From assembly GCA_025890175.1 (NCBI GenBank), contig JANPYM010000004.1, positions 2,106,809-2,170,808 on the forward strand: a DNA stretch of 64,000 nt, read 5' to 3'. Both the position numbers and the translations under genes were made by a program. The notes under the pieces are model-generated. The model searched no databases. It was not told where the DNA came from and was given only the letters and a program-made list of their open reading frames with translations. Positions within the stretch are counted from its first letter, which is position 1; every line of letters begins with the position of its first letter. Of this stretch, positions 35,889 to 46,417 are shown in pieces. The DNA comes from Ciborinia camelliae. Taxonomy: Eukaryota > Ascomycota > Leotiomycetes > Helotiales > Sclerotiniaceae.

Positions 35889-36179
35889 ATTGCTTATTGC
35901 TTACAGGATATCTTGAGAGGGTGGTCAAAGGAAGGTAATCTTCTGAAGCAGAATGTACTGAATAGATCGAAATTGATTGTGGAATGGCTCACTCGTAGAT
36001 GAGTTGAAAGTAGATGAACAGAAAAGAAGGTATTAAAGATCAAGAAAACAAATATAAGAGTCGTAGCTCCAAGATACTTAGATAGGGAAGTAACGTATGT
36101 CCTTTGCAGTTGCTCTATCCTCTTTTTAAAATGGCAGGCAAAAATTATAGTCTGAACAGTCTGATTTTGTAAATTTTGG

Positions 36180-36212
<33 letters not shown>

Positions 36213-37232
36213 GGTTGTCGGTGATGGAAGATGAACAAGGTTGAAAATAGATTTTATGTGAGCTCGGTAAGCTTTTATATTCACTCTAGAAAATCATACG
36301 GGGTCTTTTCCATCTCATCTGTCTTGCATATCTTAATTCTTTGAGTGATTGGGTGAATAAAATTTTCAATCATGCAAATATCAGACTAGAGAAGAGTAGA
36401 ATAGAATGAGAAGTTTGTGAAAGGAAAGGGGAAGGAAAGAGAAGGATAACATTAAAATCAAATACTGCAAGAGCAGACGATTTGAAGGGTCAATGAGTGT
36501 GAAGGGATCGATCGCTCTTGCCTGATAGCTCTTGCCTCTTTTCTTTTCTTCTCTTCTCCTAGCTCCTATCTTCTAGCTTCTAGCTGCTATTGCCACCTAG
36601 ATTCCCCAAAAATAATAACTTCTCTGGAAGTATCTTGATTCCATCTAGCTTTCGGTGCGAAGTATCAGATTTTAATTTTCTCTTTCTTCCGAGAAGTCCA
36701 TCTTCTAGGAACACCCAGGTGATCAAGGAAATAGCAAACTTATATAGTAAAGATATATAGAAAGAGCGAAAGATTATTATGTCTTTCAATCATGCCAGGG
36801 GCCAGAGGATATTTGGACGCTCGGCAGCTACAATGTTCTGTATACTTCCATGCTACAATACCATGGAACTCTTTATATCTCTAAAACCTTCAACTTCATC
36901 CATAAGATGCAGAGAACTGTATTGAATCGGAATCGGTGTGGCTCTAACGCCCCATTACCACGAAAGAACCTACCTCCCTCCAAATCTGCATAACTAGCAG
37001 CATTGAAGTTTTTATACGAACTTCTAATATTTTCAGAATGGAAGCGATATGTGCAGCTTCGTAATAAACTTTCTCATTTGACTGAGTTTCTGCAGTTTGT
37101 GTTCCAGGTTCTGGCAATAGCCCAGACAACCTTCCACAATACTCTCTCCAGAGCTGACCCCAAACGCCAAGAATTCCACAGTTGTATAGAAGGCTGTACA
37201 TAGTATTTTTTTGATATAAACCCTTCCAACTT
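35889..37232. other. Upstream region of the PUF gene
   Basis: 1.3 kb without a gene, between the PUF start and the 3' end of mS33, both on the minus strand. It contains an (AAAG)n microsatellite at 36184-36213. A long regulated leader is possible; I see no introns that I would defend. Confidence 0.5.
36184..36213. repeat. (GAAA)n microsatellite
   Basis: About seven tandem GAAA units, 295-325 bp upstream of the PUF start codon; on the sense strand of that gene it is a CTTT/pyrimidine tract. Confidence 0.85.
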
Positions 37233-37720
37233 CTACTTCTTCTTTCCCTTGAACTTCTTGGATTCTGAACCAACTTATTAGCAGATGCCCACATATTTGT
37301 AGCATACCACGTACCTTCCGCAGTCCTCTTCTTTTTTGGTGCTCCCTTTCCTCTCGCTTTCAAACTACATTACTGTCAGTACATATTTCTCTACATGTCT
37401 ATGGAACACTCATACATAGTAATATGTTCAAATCTATCTTCCTCATAATCATCGTAGGTCTCGACGTCATATTCGTCGTACGCCTTCTGCAGATCCTTGA
37501 TTGTCGCCATCTTACGTGGGTAGTATGCAGCCAACGCCGGTCCCTTTAATCTTTGTCGAAGAATCTTGTTTCCTGTTCGAAGTCTGTCGGGGTTGAATGT
37601 GGTTGAGAAGATCCGGCATTGGACCTGTAGAAATGGTGTTAGCCCAAAGTTCTTGCGCTTGGGCATATGTCAATTATTTACCTTCATCAATTCCAGGAGT
37701 CTCGACTTCGCGACCGACAT
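37233..37720 (-). CDS. rsm27: Mitochondrial ribosomal protein mS33 (Rsm27)
   Basis: Four exons: 37682-37720, 37416-37624, 37315-37364 and 37233-37264; introns 57, 51 and 50 bp; 109 aa. It starts MSVAKSRLLELMK, then VQCRIFSTTFNPDRLRTGNK, ILRQRLKGPALAAYYPRK, and a basic tail LKARGKGAPKKKRTAEE. This sequence is diagnostic of the small mitoribosomal subunit protein mS33 (yeast Rsm27), which sits in the head of the 37S subunit. Length matches the family. There is no cleavable presequence, as usual for this protein. The gene is divergent from the RNase III gene with 350 bp between start codons. Confidence 0.93.
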
Positions 37721-38070
37721 GTTGACAGTATGGGCTTCAATTTGCTTCTCACATCAGGTCGTTCCTGAATTCTATAGATTTTAGTGACACTGTCGGCATT
37801 TCGGGCCGTTATTATTCCGATATGTCATGTGATCTGATGGAATCTACAGTATTAGGTTGAGTGTTTTCTTGAATCTTGAACCATCAGCACTTTTATGATT
37901 TATGGCGATTTACAATTTGCAATTTTTCAAATTTTCATTTATGATTTGAGAAAAACCTGAGAATTGATGAGACTTTCAATTTCATAAATACCAATTACAA
38001 GGGTTATTGGGTTTGATCTGGGAATCCTTCCAACCTAAAAGCAGAATTGGGAAAACCATACAAGCAAGAA
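37721..38070. promoter_or_regulatory. Bidirectional promoter region
   Basis: 350 bp separate the divergent start codons of mS33 (-) and RNase III (+), so both core promoters must lie here. No specific binding site is assigned. Confidence 0.55.
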
Positions 38071-39336
38071 ATGTCCTCCAAACGCCCATTTCCCTTCGAA
38101 AATGAAACAGGAACGGAGTATAAGAAAAGAAATGTAAGTCATTTTGCAGCAACTCATCCACAAAACTAATATGTCTTGCAGATGAACTCTTCATCACATG
38201 AGAAAATCGCCAAGTTATTGGGTGCATTAGAGGACGTTCTTGATGAGAGCGGAGGTGTGGGTGAAGTTGAAGCCGCGATAGGCAAGTCGGCATTTTCAGG
38301 AGCCATCGAGCTTCGGAATATATTACGAAAACAAGCGCAACCAGAGCTAAAGTCCAACAAGCCTGATGTTGAAGTTCTATCCCGAGAATCTGTTAACCGA
38401 AATGTGGGCAAGACAGTATCGGCTCTCCAGGTCACGCCATGGACTTCGTCTTCCATCCCGTCAGAACTTCCACCTCTTCCAGCAGTGTTTGATCCTACCC
38501 TTGAGGTGGCGGCTTTCACTCACCATGGCTTTAGTTCTGGCAAAGTCTCTGCTCTGAGCTACGAGCGCCTGGAATGGGTAGGAGATGCGTATATCTACAC
38601 CACTTCCACCCTTCTCATCTCACAAACATTCCCTGCTTTACTACCAGGAAAGTGTTCTCAGCTGCGCGAAAAACTTGTCAAGAATGTCACTCTAGCAGAT
38701 TTTTCACGAAAATATGGTTTCGATAAGCGCGCGAATCTGCCAGAATCTTTTCTACCTGGAACAAAATATGACATAAAAGACCAGGAAAAAACCAAAATTA
38801 TGGGAGATATATTCGAGGCATATGTTGCGGCTGTTGTCCTCTCAGATCCGGCAAATGGGGTAGCACGAGCATCGGAATGGTTGAAAAGTCTCTGGGCTAT
38901 GACATTATCAAAAGAGATCAAACAAGAAGAGCGCAATGAGCAGAAACTAGACAGTCCATTGTGGAGATTAAGAGGAGCGGTTGATTGTGTTCAGGCAAGC
39001 GATGCAACTCAAGTCGTACTTAATCCCAAAGAAGCATTGCAGAAAGCTCTAGGCTCTAAAATCAGCAAACTGACGTACAAAGACATCGGATCAGCAAGGA
39101 AGGATGTGAACACCAAACTTACAGTATATTCCGTAGGGGTTTTTCTTACCGGATGGGGTGAAGTCGACAAGCAAATCGGGTTTGGAACTGCACATGGAAA
39201 GAAGGAGGCTGGCATGAAAGCTGCCGATATGGCGTTGAAGAACAAGAAGATGATGAACATGTACTTGGAAAAAAGGAAAATATACAATGCACAACAGGAA
39301 AAGGAGAGAGCTGCACTGGAGAAACTGAATTGTTAA
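38071..39336 (+). CDS. Ribonuclease III (Rnt1/Pac1-like)
   Basis: Exons 38071-38133 and 38182-39336, 48-bp intron; 405 aa. Exon 1 encodes MSSKRPFPFENETGTEYKKRN. The RNase III domain, about 115-270, carries the signature YERLEWVGDAYIY (148-160) and, later, GDIFEAYVAAVV. It supplies the acidic metal-binding residues, so catalysis is expected. A C-terminal double-stranded RNA-binding domain runs about 302-385 (NPKEALQKALG, FGTAHGKKEAGMKAADMALK). Fungal Rnt1/Pac1 enzymes process pre-rRNA 3' ends, snRNA and snoRNA precursors. Intact acidic residues argue against the catalytically dead mitoribosomal RNase III homologues. The start in exon 1 is supported by the GTAAGT donor and TTGCAG acceptor. Confidence 0.88.
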
Positions 39337-40213
39337 TTTTCCGGTTCTGCTTGAAGACATAGAGTTGGGCATTTTTGCGAATTGCACTCAGATGCGTTCC
39401 GATTGATCGGTTCTACATTCAGACATTGAGTTGACCATTTTTGCCAATTGCTCTCTTCGATTGTCTCACTCTCATTGAGATATCGAAAGAAAACAAATTA
39501 TGTATTCGCTTTAGCACTAGCCAGGCTACTTGTATCTAATGAACTTACATATTTCTAGCGATCCATACTTGACTACTACTCGGCAACAGTAGGTAGGTAC
39601 CCAACTCAACCGTGTTACCATCCTACTGGTTCTTGCACATGCTTTTAAAACATCGGTGTGGATCGCCAGGGTAAAATCTTTCAAAAGACTCACAAATACT
39701 TGTCAATTGATCCTTTTTCATGTCTCAACTCCCCGTCTGTCAGGAACAGGAACAGCAAACACAATATCCAATCTTGTCAATTCAAAGGTCTAGAAACCTC
39801 TTACAACATATCAAAATCCCGAGTCAAGTCGAAGGTCCATCGAATGGACCTATGATTCGAATCTCAGGGTATTTGCCGGCCCCTTCCGATACCGCTAATC
39901 CCTGCATCATCACTCCATTCCTTTCTTCAAGCCTCGGTTTAACCGCATTGCAGGTACAAACGCGAAAGCTGCGCATGATAATCGCTGGGGATTTTATAAT
40001 ATTTGCATTTCATTTCATTACAGACCTCCCACTTTACTCTTTCTAATAATATTTCTAATACTATTTCTTTGCTTGTTGAAAGCTGTGCTGGAAAATTGTG
40101 AAGATTTGGTTTTCACGGACGAGAGTAAGGTTAATAGAAAAAGAGAATCTTTTTGGGTTAAACATTCCACATATTGGATAGATGAGAGAGCAAGGAAAGA
40201 ACTCGAGATAAAG
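39337..40213. other. Intergenic region
   Basis: The 3' flank of the RNase III gene, with a partly repeated TTGCGAATTGCnCTC-like segment near 39,376 and 39,442, and upstream DNA of the acyl-CoA-binding gene. No further gene. Confidence 0.45.
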
Positions 40214-41302
40214 ATGGCGGATTCTGTGGGTAAGTGCGCTGTTGATTCACGATGCATATATGCCCTACTCTACCATGTTTTGCCAAATAAATGCTGCAGA
40301 GATTCCAATTGTACCATTCTGACCCTACCCCAAATGGCAGACCGAGTATTCGTCCACGCGCTCAACACAGTAAAGAAGATACCTAAAACGGGAGCATCGC
40401 GGCCACCTCCTGCAGACCGATTACGTCTTTATGGATTATACAAACAGGCTATGGAGGGAGATGTGGACGGAGTTATGATGCGGCCGAGTACCGGGGTTGA
40501 GGGGGAGGATGGTGAAGGGGAGCTGCACGGAGAAGAATTGAAGAGGGAGAGGGATAAATGGGATGCGTGGGATGCGCAGAGGGGGGTTAGTAGAACAGAA
40601 GCGAAGAGGAGGTATATTGAAGCATTGATTGATACTATGCATAAGTATGCTAGTACTACTGCGTAAGTCATGGATGTCCTGGTTTTGGAGCGCAATCTGC
40701 GGAGCTAGGAAATAAGCTAATTTCAGATGTGGTAATGCAGAGATGCGAGAGAATTAGTTGCCGAATTGGAATTTGTTTGGGATCAAATTAGAAACAATAG
40801 TCCTTCGTCTACGGGATCTTCCCCTGGTCACCGTGAGCCATCATATACGACCCAACCAAGACAACTCCAACAACCGATGGCCGACGGCACAATGAGGGTA
40901 TTAAGTCCAATGAGCCAGGACGATGAGGCTGAGAGGGAATCTGAGAGAAGGTTGGGATACAATGGCGGAGACGAAGACGAATATACAGAAGGGAAAATAA
41001 GCAAGACGAAATGGAGGAGGAATGTCGAACAGGCGCTGGTAAAAATGACAGCTGAGATTGCAGCGCTGAGAGAGCAAATTGCTACTGGGAGGGAATATCA
41101 AGGCAAGAAGTCAAGGTCTCCCAGGAAATGGCTTGCTTGGTTTATATGGATTGCTATCAAACATTGTTTGGTGGATATGGCGTTATTGGGTCTTATTCTA
41201 TTATGGATGAGGCGGAAGAAGGACAGGAGAGTGGAGGATTTAGTAAGAGAGGGATTGAGGATTGGAAGGGAATATGTGAGGAAAGTCTTACCTTCTCGGT
41301 GA
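40214..41302 (+). CDS. Acyl-CoA-binding membrane protein (Atg37/ACBD5-like)
   Basis: Exons 40214-40229, 40341-40662 and 40741-41302; introns 111 and 78 bp; 299 aa. The first exon is only 16 nt (MADSV). Residues 5-110 form an acyl-CoA-binding domain: DRVFVHALNTVKKIP, DRLRLYGLYKQAMEGD, KWDAWDAQRGVSRTEAKRRY, with the Lys/Tyr ligand-binding pattern. A disordered acidic linker and a coiled coil (NVEQALVKMTAEIAALREQI) follow. Then comes one hydrophobic helix, about 243-269 (WLAWFIWIAIKHCLVDMALL), and a basic tail. This order is that of fungal Atg37 and animal ACBD5, tail-anchored peroxisomal proteins acting in pexophagy and very-long-chain acyl-CoA handling. Orthology is inferred from architecture only. 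Confidence 0.88.
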
Positions 41303-42818
41303 CAACATTACGACCATCAGTTTTGAAGACGACTCATAATTACGACGAAGAGTCAACATCGTACCTGGACTGGACAGTCTGTGATTCCATTGGGCGACAG
41401 ATCATTCCTATATAGAACGATGACAACAATACGAAGGACAGAAATATATTATACCCGGTATATCTATCATATTTCTCTTCAGTCGAGGGGCTTCTGATGG
41501 CATATCATCAATCTGCACGGCGCCAGTAATACCAGGAAACAACTTCACTTCACTCTCTCCTCAACATACAACTCGCCCTTGGGAGTATTCTCATTCGACT
41601 AAATCTCATCATATCATCTAAACCCCCAGCTTTGATGAGAACATAACCTGACCGGGAAAATAGTCACTGGTACGGTACGATGTAGAGTGGTGTGGTGCCG
41701 GCCGCCATCACCCCAGATGTGATGTGAGAGGTGAGGTGATTCCATAGCCGGAATCGACTTTCTAATTTGGACATGGTTTGGGATTGGGTTGGGTTTACCT
41801 GGGTGAGGGCGTTGGTTTGGGGATAGGGGAACGGGAAGGGAAGTAGATAGAGATTACGAACGAACGAACGAACCGGATTCAAGCTTGAATTACCATAAGG
41901 GGGTATTAAGTTATTTATCGTATTCTTCCTATAAGTATACGATTACGATGTATCGGAATTCTGGAGATCGTCGGTGCTGTCTGTGGCATGGCATAGGATG
42001 GGAAGTGTAAGATTACTCCTCGTTCGCTAAAGGATCCCTGGAACTTGGAATGAAGAGGCGTGGTGTTTTAATGTTGGTATAGGTTTATGTATATATGGGA
42101 TTGATGAGGGGATGAGAGGATATTGTATCTATATATATATATTGTAATCATGTAACCTTATAAATGAAAAATAGAAATCCATATACCACGTCTGTCGCAG
42201 AGATATTCTAGATCGATAATTCTTAGATTCTAATGCTATCTTCTTTTGTTGTGGTGATTATGATGATGGGGATTTTGATTAGATTATAGGTAGTTGTAGT
42301 AATGTATACAAGTACGAATGGGAGAGTTTATAGGTACGTTGATTAGTAGATAGTAGGTAGGTAGGTAGTTATGTTATCAGTAAAGTGAAATATGAGATGA
42401 GTTGGAGGTCACTGCTAATAATAATAGAACAGCGGATAAGAAGCGGATGTTATTCTTTAATTACTATCTACCTAGGTACTTACCTATCTAGTACAGTATG
42501 AAGATATTCACATTCATTCATTCACTGTCGTCAATAACAACAGGGATAACAAACAAACGAAAATACCCCACACCATATGTTCAACAATTGACTCCAAGTT
42601 GCCTCTCAACCCCTCTCGAATCTCAATCTCCAACCATAATTATTAGAATAATACTACCACGATCAAAGTGAAATCTGAATACAACATTTGACGTTACCTT
42701 TACCTAGGATCTATTGGTAAAGTCTAAGAACTCAAACTGAGTGGTACAAGAATATTGATGTTCTAGCTCATTATTGGAAAAGTTCCGATAAAGAGCTTGC
42801 TATCTAGCTCACCTCACG
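41303..42818. other. Intergenic region
   Basis: 1.5 kb with simple repeats (TATA tract near 42,131; GTAGGTAGGTAGGTAG near 42,353) and no recognised gene. Presumably 3' flank of the acyl-CoA-binding gene and upstream region of the repeat-protein gene. Confidence 0.5.
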
Positions 42819-45800
42819 ATGGGTCAAACACACGAATTAACGACGCGTGAAAATGAGGTAAGTTTTATTTCATTTCACGTCCACACGTGATGTCTATTGA
42901 TTATATTTCCAACCCGCCTTCCTCTGACTCTACCTTTTCACATATATTGATATTGATATGGATATGGATATATCAAGAATAATGATTAACACATCCCCAG
43001 ACATCTCTCACTTACTCCCAAAACACATCAATCTTCACACCAGTACCCGGTCCCCTTACCACCCCCCTCCCCACTGATCGCGAATCCAAAATCAAGCTCC
43101 TCAGGAGTCATCATCACAGGGTTCGCCAAAATATTGTGACGGCTTTTGTTCTTGAGAAAGAAAAACTTGTCGCGAAATTCAAAGATGATATCGCAAAGCA
43201 TCAGTATGCTATAGAGGGAGGGAGGGATGAAAGAGGCTTAAAAGCTTTTGGGCCAACTGATAGGGAACTTTCGATTGTTGTCAAAGAAGATGCCAGAGAG
43301 AAGAAGGATGCAAAGGAACTTGAAAGTCTTTGGTGTTTAAGGGGTCCGAACTGGTTGTCGCTTTTGCAATTGGAGGATATAAAGAATGGGCCAAGAGAGG
43401 GGGAATCTGAAGAGGAAACGGAGAGGAGGGAAAGGAGGTTGAAGGAGGAAAGGGATAGGAGAGACAAGATGTTACTGAAGGAGTTGGAGGGCCATAAGAG
43501 TGAGGAGTATGAGTGGAATCCTAAGGACTTCCATAATCCCGGGTCGAGATGCTCTTCGCCGGAACCTGACAGTGAAGAAGAGCGTGAAAGGGACAGTGAA
43601 GGGGATGTTTTGATGGGTAATTTGTATTCTGCGGATGCGTCACGAACGAGACTTTGTACTCCGGCTAATACGATCACTCCTTATGATATCGAACATAAAT
43701 TTGACATGGATCTGCAACGACTGTTGGAAGATGGGATCAAGAAATTGAAGGAGTATGATCAACATGCGGAGAAAGTCTTGGCGAAATATAAGCAGGACTT
43801 GGCGAAAGCTATTATCAGTGGTCTTGAGATGGTGGGTGCTGGAGCTGGAATGTTAAAGAGCGCGGGGGCGAAAACGCAAAGTATATCAAGTCCTTCCGAG
43901 TCTGTGGGAAATGTATTAAAAAGGAAGTCGGCTTCTATAGAAAGTCCCTCGGATACGCCAATCGGTATCCTGAAGAGATCTGCTTCGATACAAAGTCCAT
44001 CGGAGAACGGTGGTAACACCCCAAGGAAATCGGTGTCAATCCAGACTCCGTCAGAAAACAACGGCAGGACTCTAAAGAAATCGGCATCAATCCAGATCCC
44101 ATCGGGTAATCAAAGCGGCTCTTATGTTGGATCGCCACTGGTACAAAGTCCATCAGAGTACGCTAGCAGTGCTCTGAAGAAGGTCCGTCTTGATGCCCCT
44201 TTCGGGCCGACCCCCGCGAGTTCCAGCCCGATGTCCACAAATCCTCCGATCTTTCAACAACAGTTTCCTTTTCCTATGAATGCTCCGACTGGTCCAGCAA
44301 AATCTAGTCCCGTCAGACGCCCTTCTAATCTTTTCAGTGTGCCGCAAAGTCCTCCCACGCCAAACGCGCCCACAGGTTTTAACAAAGAACCCATTGACCC
44401 CAATGGATACGTTGGTATAACCTTCAAATCAACAACCACCTGGGCTCGGAATCCTCGCCATTATTTCAACTTGGAAATTCTATCTGGCGATGAGATCAAA
44501 GTCACAAATTACGTATTAGGATCTACATATGAGGGGCTCAATATGACATCGCAACAAACAGGGCGACTTGATATCAAATTCTATCTAAAGGATATCAAAA
44601 AGATTGCCAAAGCTCCCATAGCTAGAAGCACCGAGCATCCTATGGATTCCTCCGATGTTCTTTCACAATATGATGGTAGCAATGACGACACCATGGAAAG
44701 TCCTAAAAACACCGCTCCCCACGTTGGGAAAACTTTCATATCATCAATGCCCTGTAATCTAGGACCTCGCAGCGTTTTCAACTTAGAAATAAGACCTGGC
44801 GATGAGATTAAAATTACGAAACACGCAAATGGGAACGAGTATGAGGGATTTAATATAAATTCACGGAAGACGGGACTATTTAATATTATCCACTTTTTGG
44901 AAGACATCGAGCCTACTGGACATATTGGTAAAACGTTTATATCATCAAGCAACTACACTCCGATATATGGCGATTTCTTTTTCAATTTAAAGATCAGCAT
45001 TGATGACAAAGTCAAAGTGCTGAGCCATCACTCCAGGAACGCGTATATAGGGCTTAATATGACATCAAACGAGAGGGGAAATTTTAACATAAACTTCTAT
45101 TTGGAAGACATCAAATCTGCCGACAACGCTAGGAAAGTTGGAAGCTCATCTGGTCCCAAATATGACCACACAAATGACGACCCTACTTTACACGTTGGCA
45201 AAACCTTTACAGCAACAAACACCTGGGGTCCGAGGCATCGCAAAGATAGTGTCAATCTGTTGATCTGTATTGGCGACAAGATCACCATTGAAGGCTACAT
45301 CTCTGGCACTATGTACAAGGGGGTTAACGAGACAACAGAAGAGGTTGGGCAAGTTAACATGGAATATTTTTGGAAAGATATCGAGCATTCCAGTCTCAAA
45401 TCCATTGATCAAACTTCCACGGGAACAAGTACCCAGCGTTCCAAGAATTCCATAGATGCTACCATTGTACGAACTGACGTTAGTCCCAAAGATGGCCACA
45501 GTCCCAAAGATGCCCATGGTTCTATAGACCGCCCGGCTTTACATATTGGCAAAACCTTCATATCTTCACACAGTTGGGTTCCACGCCGTGAAGATGATTT
45601 GCGTCGTCGCGATGAATTAGAGATAAGATCTGGTGATGAGATTCAAATCATCGGCTACAAATCAAAGAGCCTGTATGAAGGATTTAATGTCAGAACACGG
45701 GATGTGGGACAATTTGATATCAATTACTTTTGGAAAGATATCGATCCTCGAGACAATATTGGCAGAATTTTCGTAGCCACAAGCACCCTGCATATTCAAG

Positions 45801-46417
45801 ATATTACTTATCTACGCATTCGCACTGGTGACAATATCAGAATCACGAAATTAGTCGGAAATGGAGTCTATATCGGGCATAATTTGAGCACTGGAGAAAA
45901 GACCGGGCGCTTTCCCGCAGATCAATTTCAGGACGATATCGTACGTCCCAATTTCATTGGCAGAATCTTCACGGCAACCAGCACTCAGAATCGTATTTAT
46001 GACTCGGATCATTTCACTCTCGTAATTGCTCTTGGTGACAAGATTGAAATCACCAAATTTATCTCGGGGGGTGCTTATCGTGGCTTGAATATGAGAACGC
46101 GGCAAGAAGGACAATTTCAACTGGGCGATTTTTGGAAAGATGTCGATGCTGCTAGTGGATCTTTGGATGATCACAAACCTTCTCGCATGGATATCGATCC
46201 CGTTGGCACACCTTCAACGCCTACTAATGCACCGGGTGTCGATAATCAGCCGGGTAAAGTCAGCTTTTCGATTAAGAAATCGCCGCAGAAACTTCCTCCT
46301 TCGAATGCTCAGATGGGTGTTCGGAGATTTTCTAGTGGCATGCCGATTGTGACGGGGGGTGAAAAGAATTCGAGGGTGGAGGATCATATTGAGAATTTGG
46401 GTAGGAGGGATCTTTGA
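42819..46417 (+). CDS. Large protein with seven SH3-like repeats
   Basis: Exons 42819-42857 and 43001-46417, 143-bp intron; 1,151 aa. Start MGQTHELTTRE. Residues ~60-300 are charged and helical (EKEKLVAKFKDDIAKHQ; RLLEDGIKKLKEYDQHAEKV). Next are four or five short SIQSPSE-type repeats (about 305-385) and a Pro-rich stretch. Residues ~483-1063 hold seven copies of a 63-75 residue unit starting near 483, 587, 654, 744, 861, 932 and 998. Each unit opens with (H/N/F)-(V/I)-G-(K/R)-x-F, has a central L-x-I-x-x-GD-x-I-x-I, then Y-x-G-x-N, and ends G-x-F...F-x-x-DI. The pattern matches an SH3-like barrel (GD diverging turn, Y/W-x-G, G-x-F-P). Multiple repeats suggest a scaffold or adaptor. I recognise no named family and assign no function. 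Confidence 0.8.
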
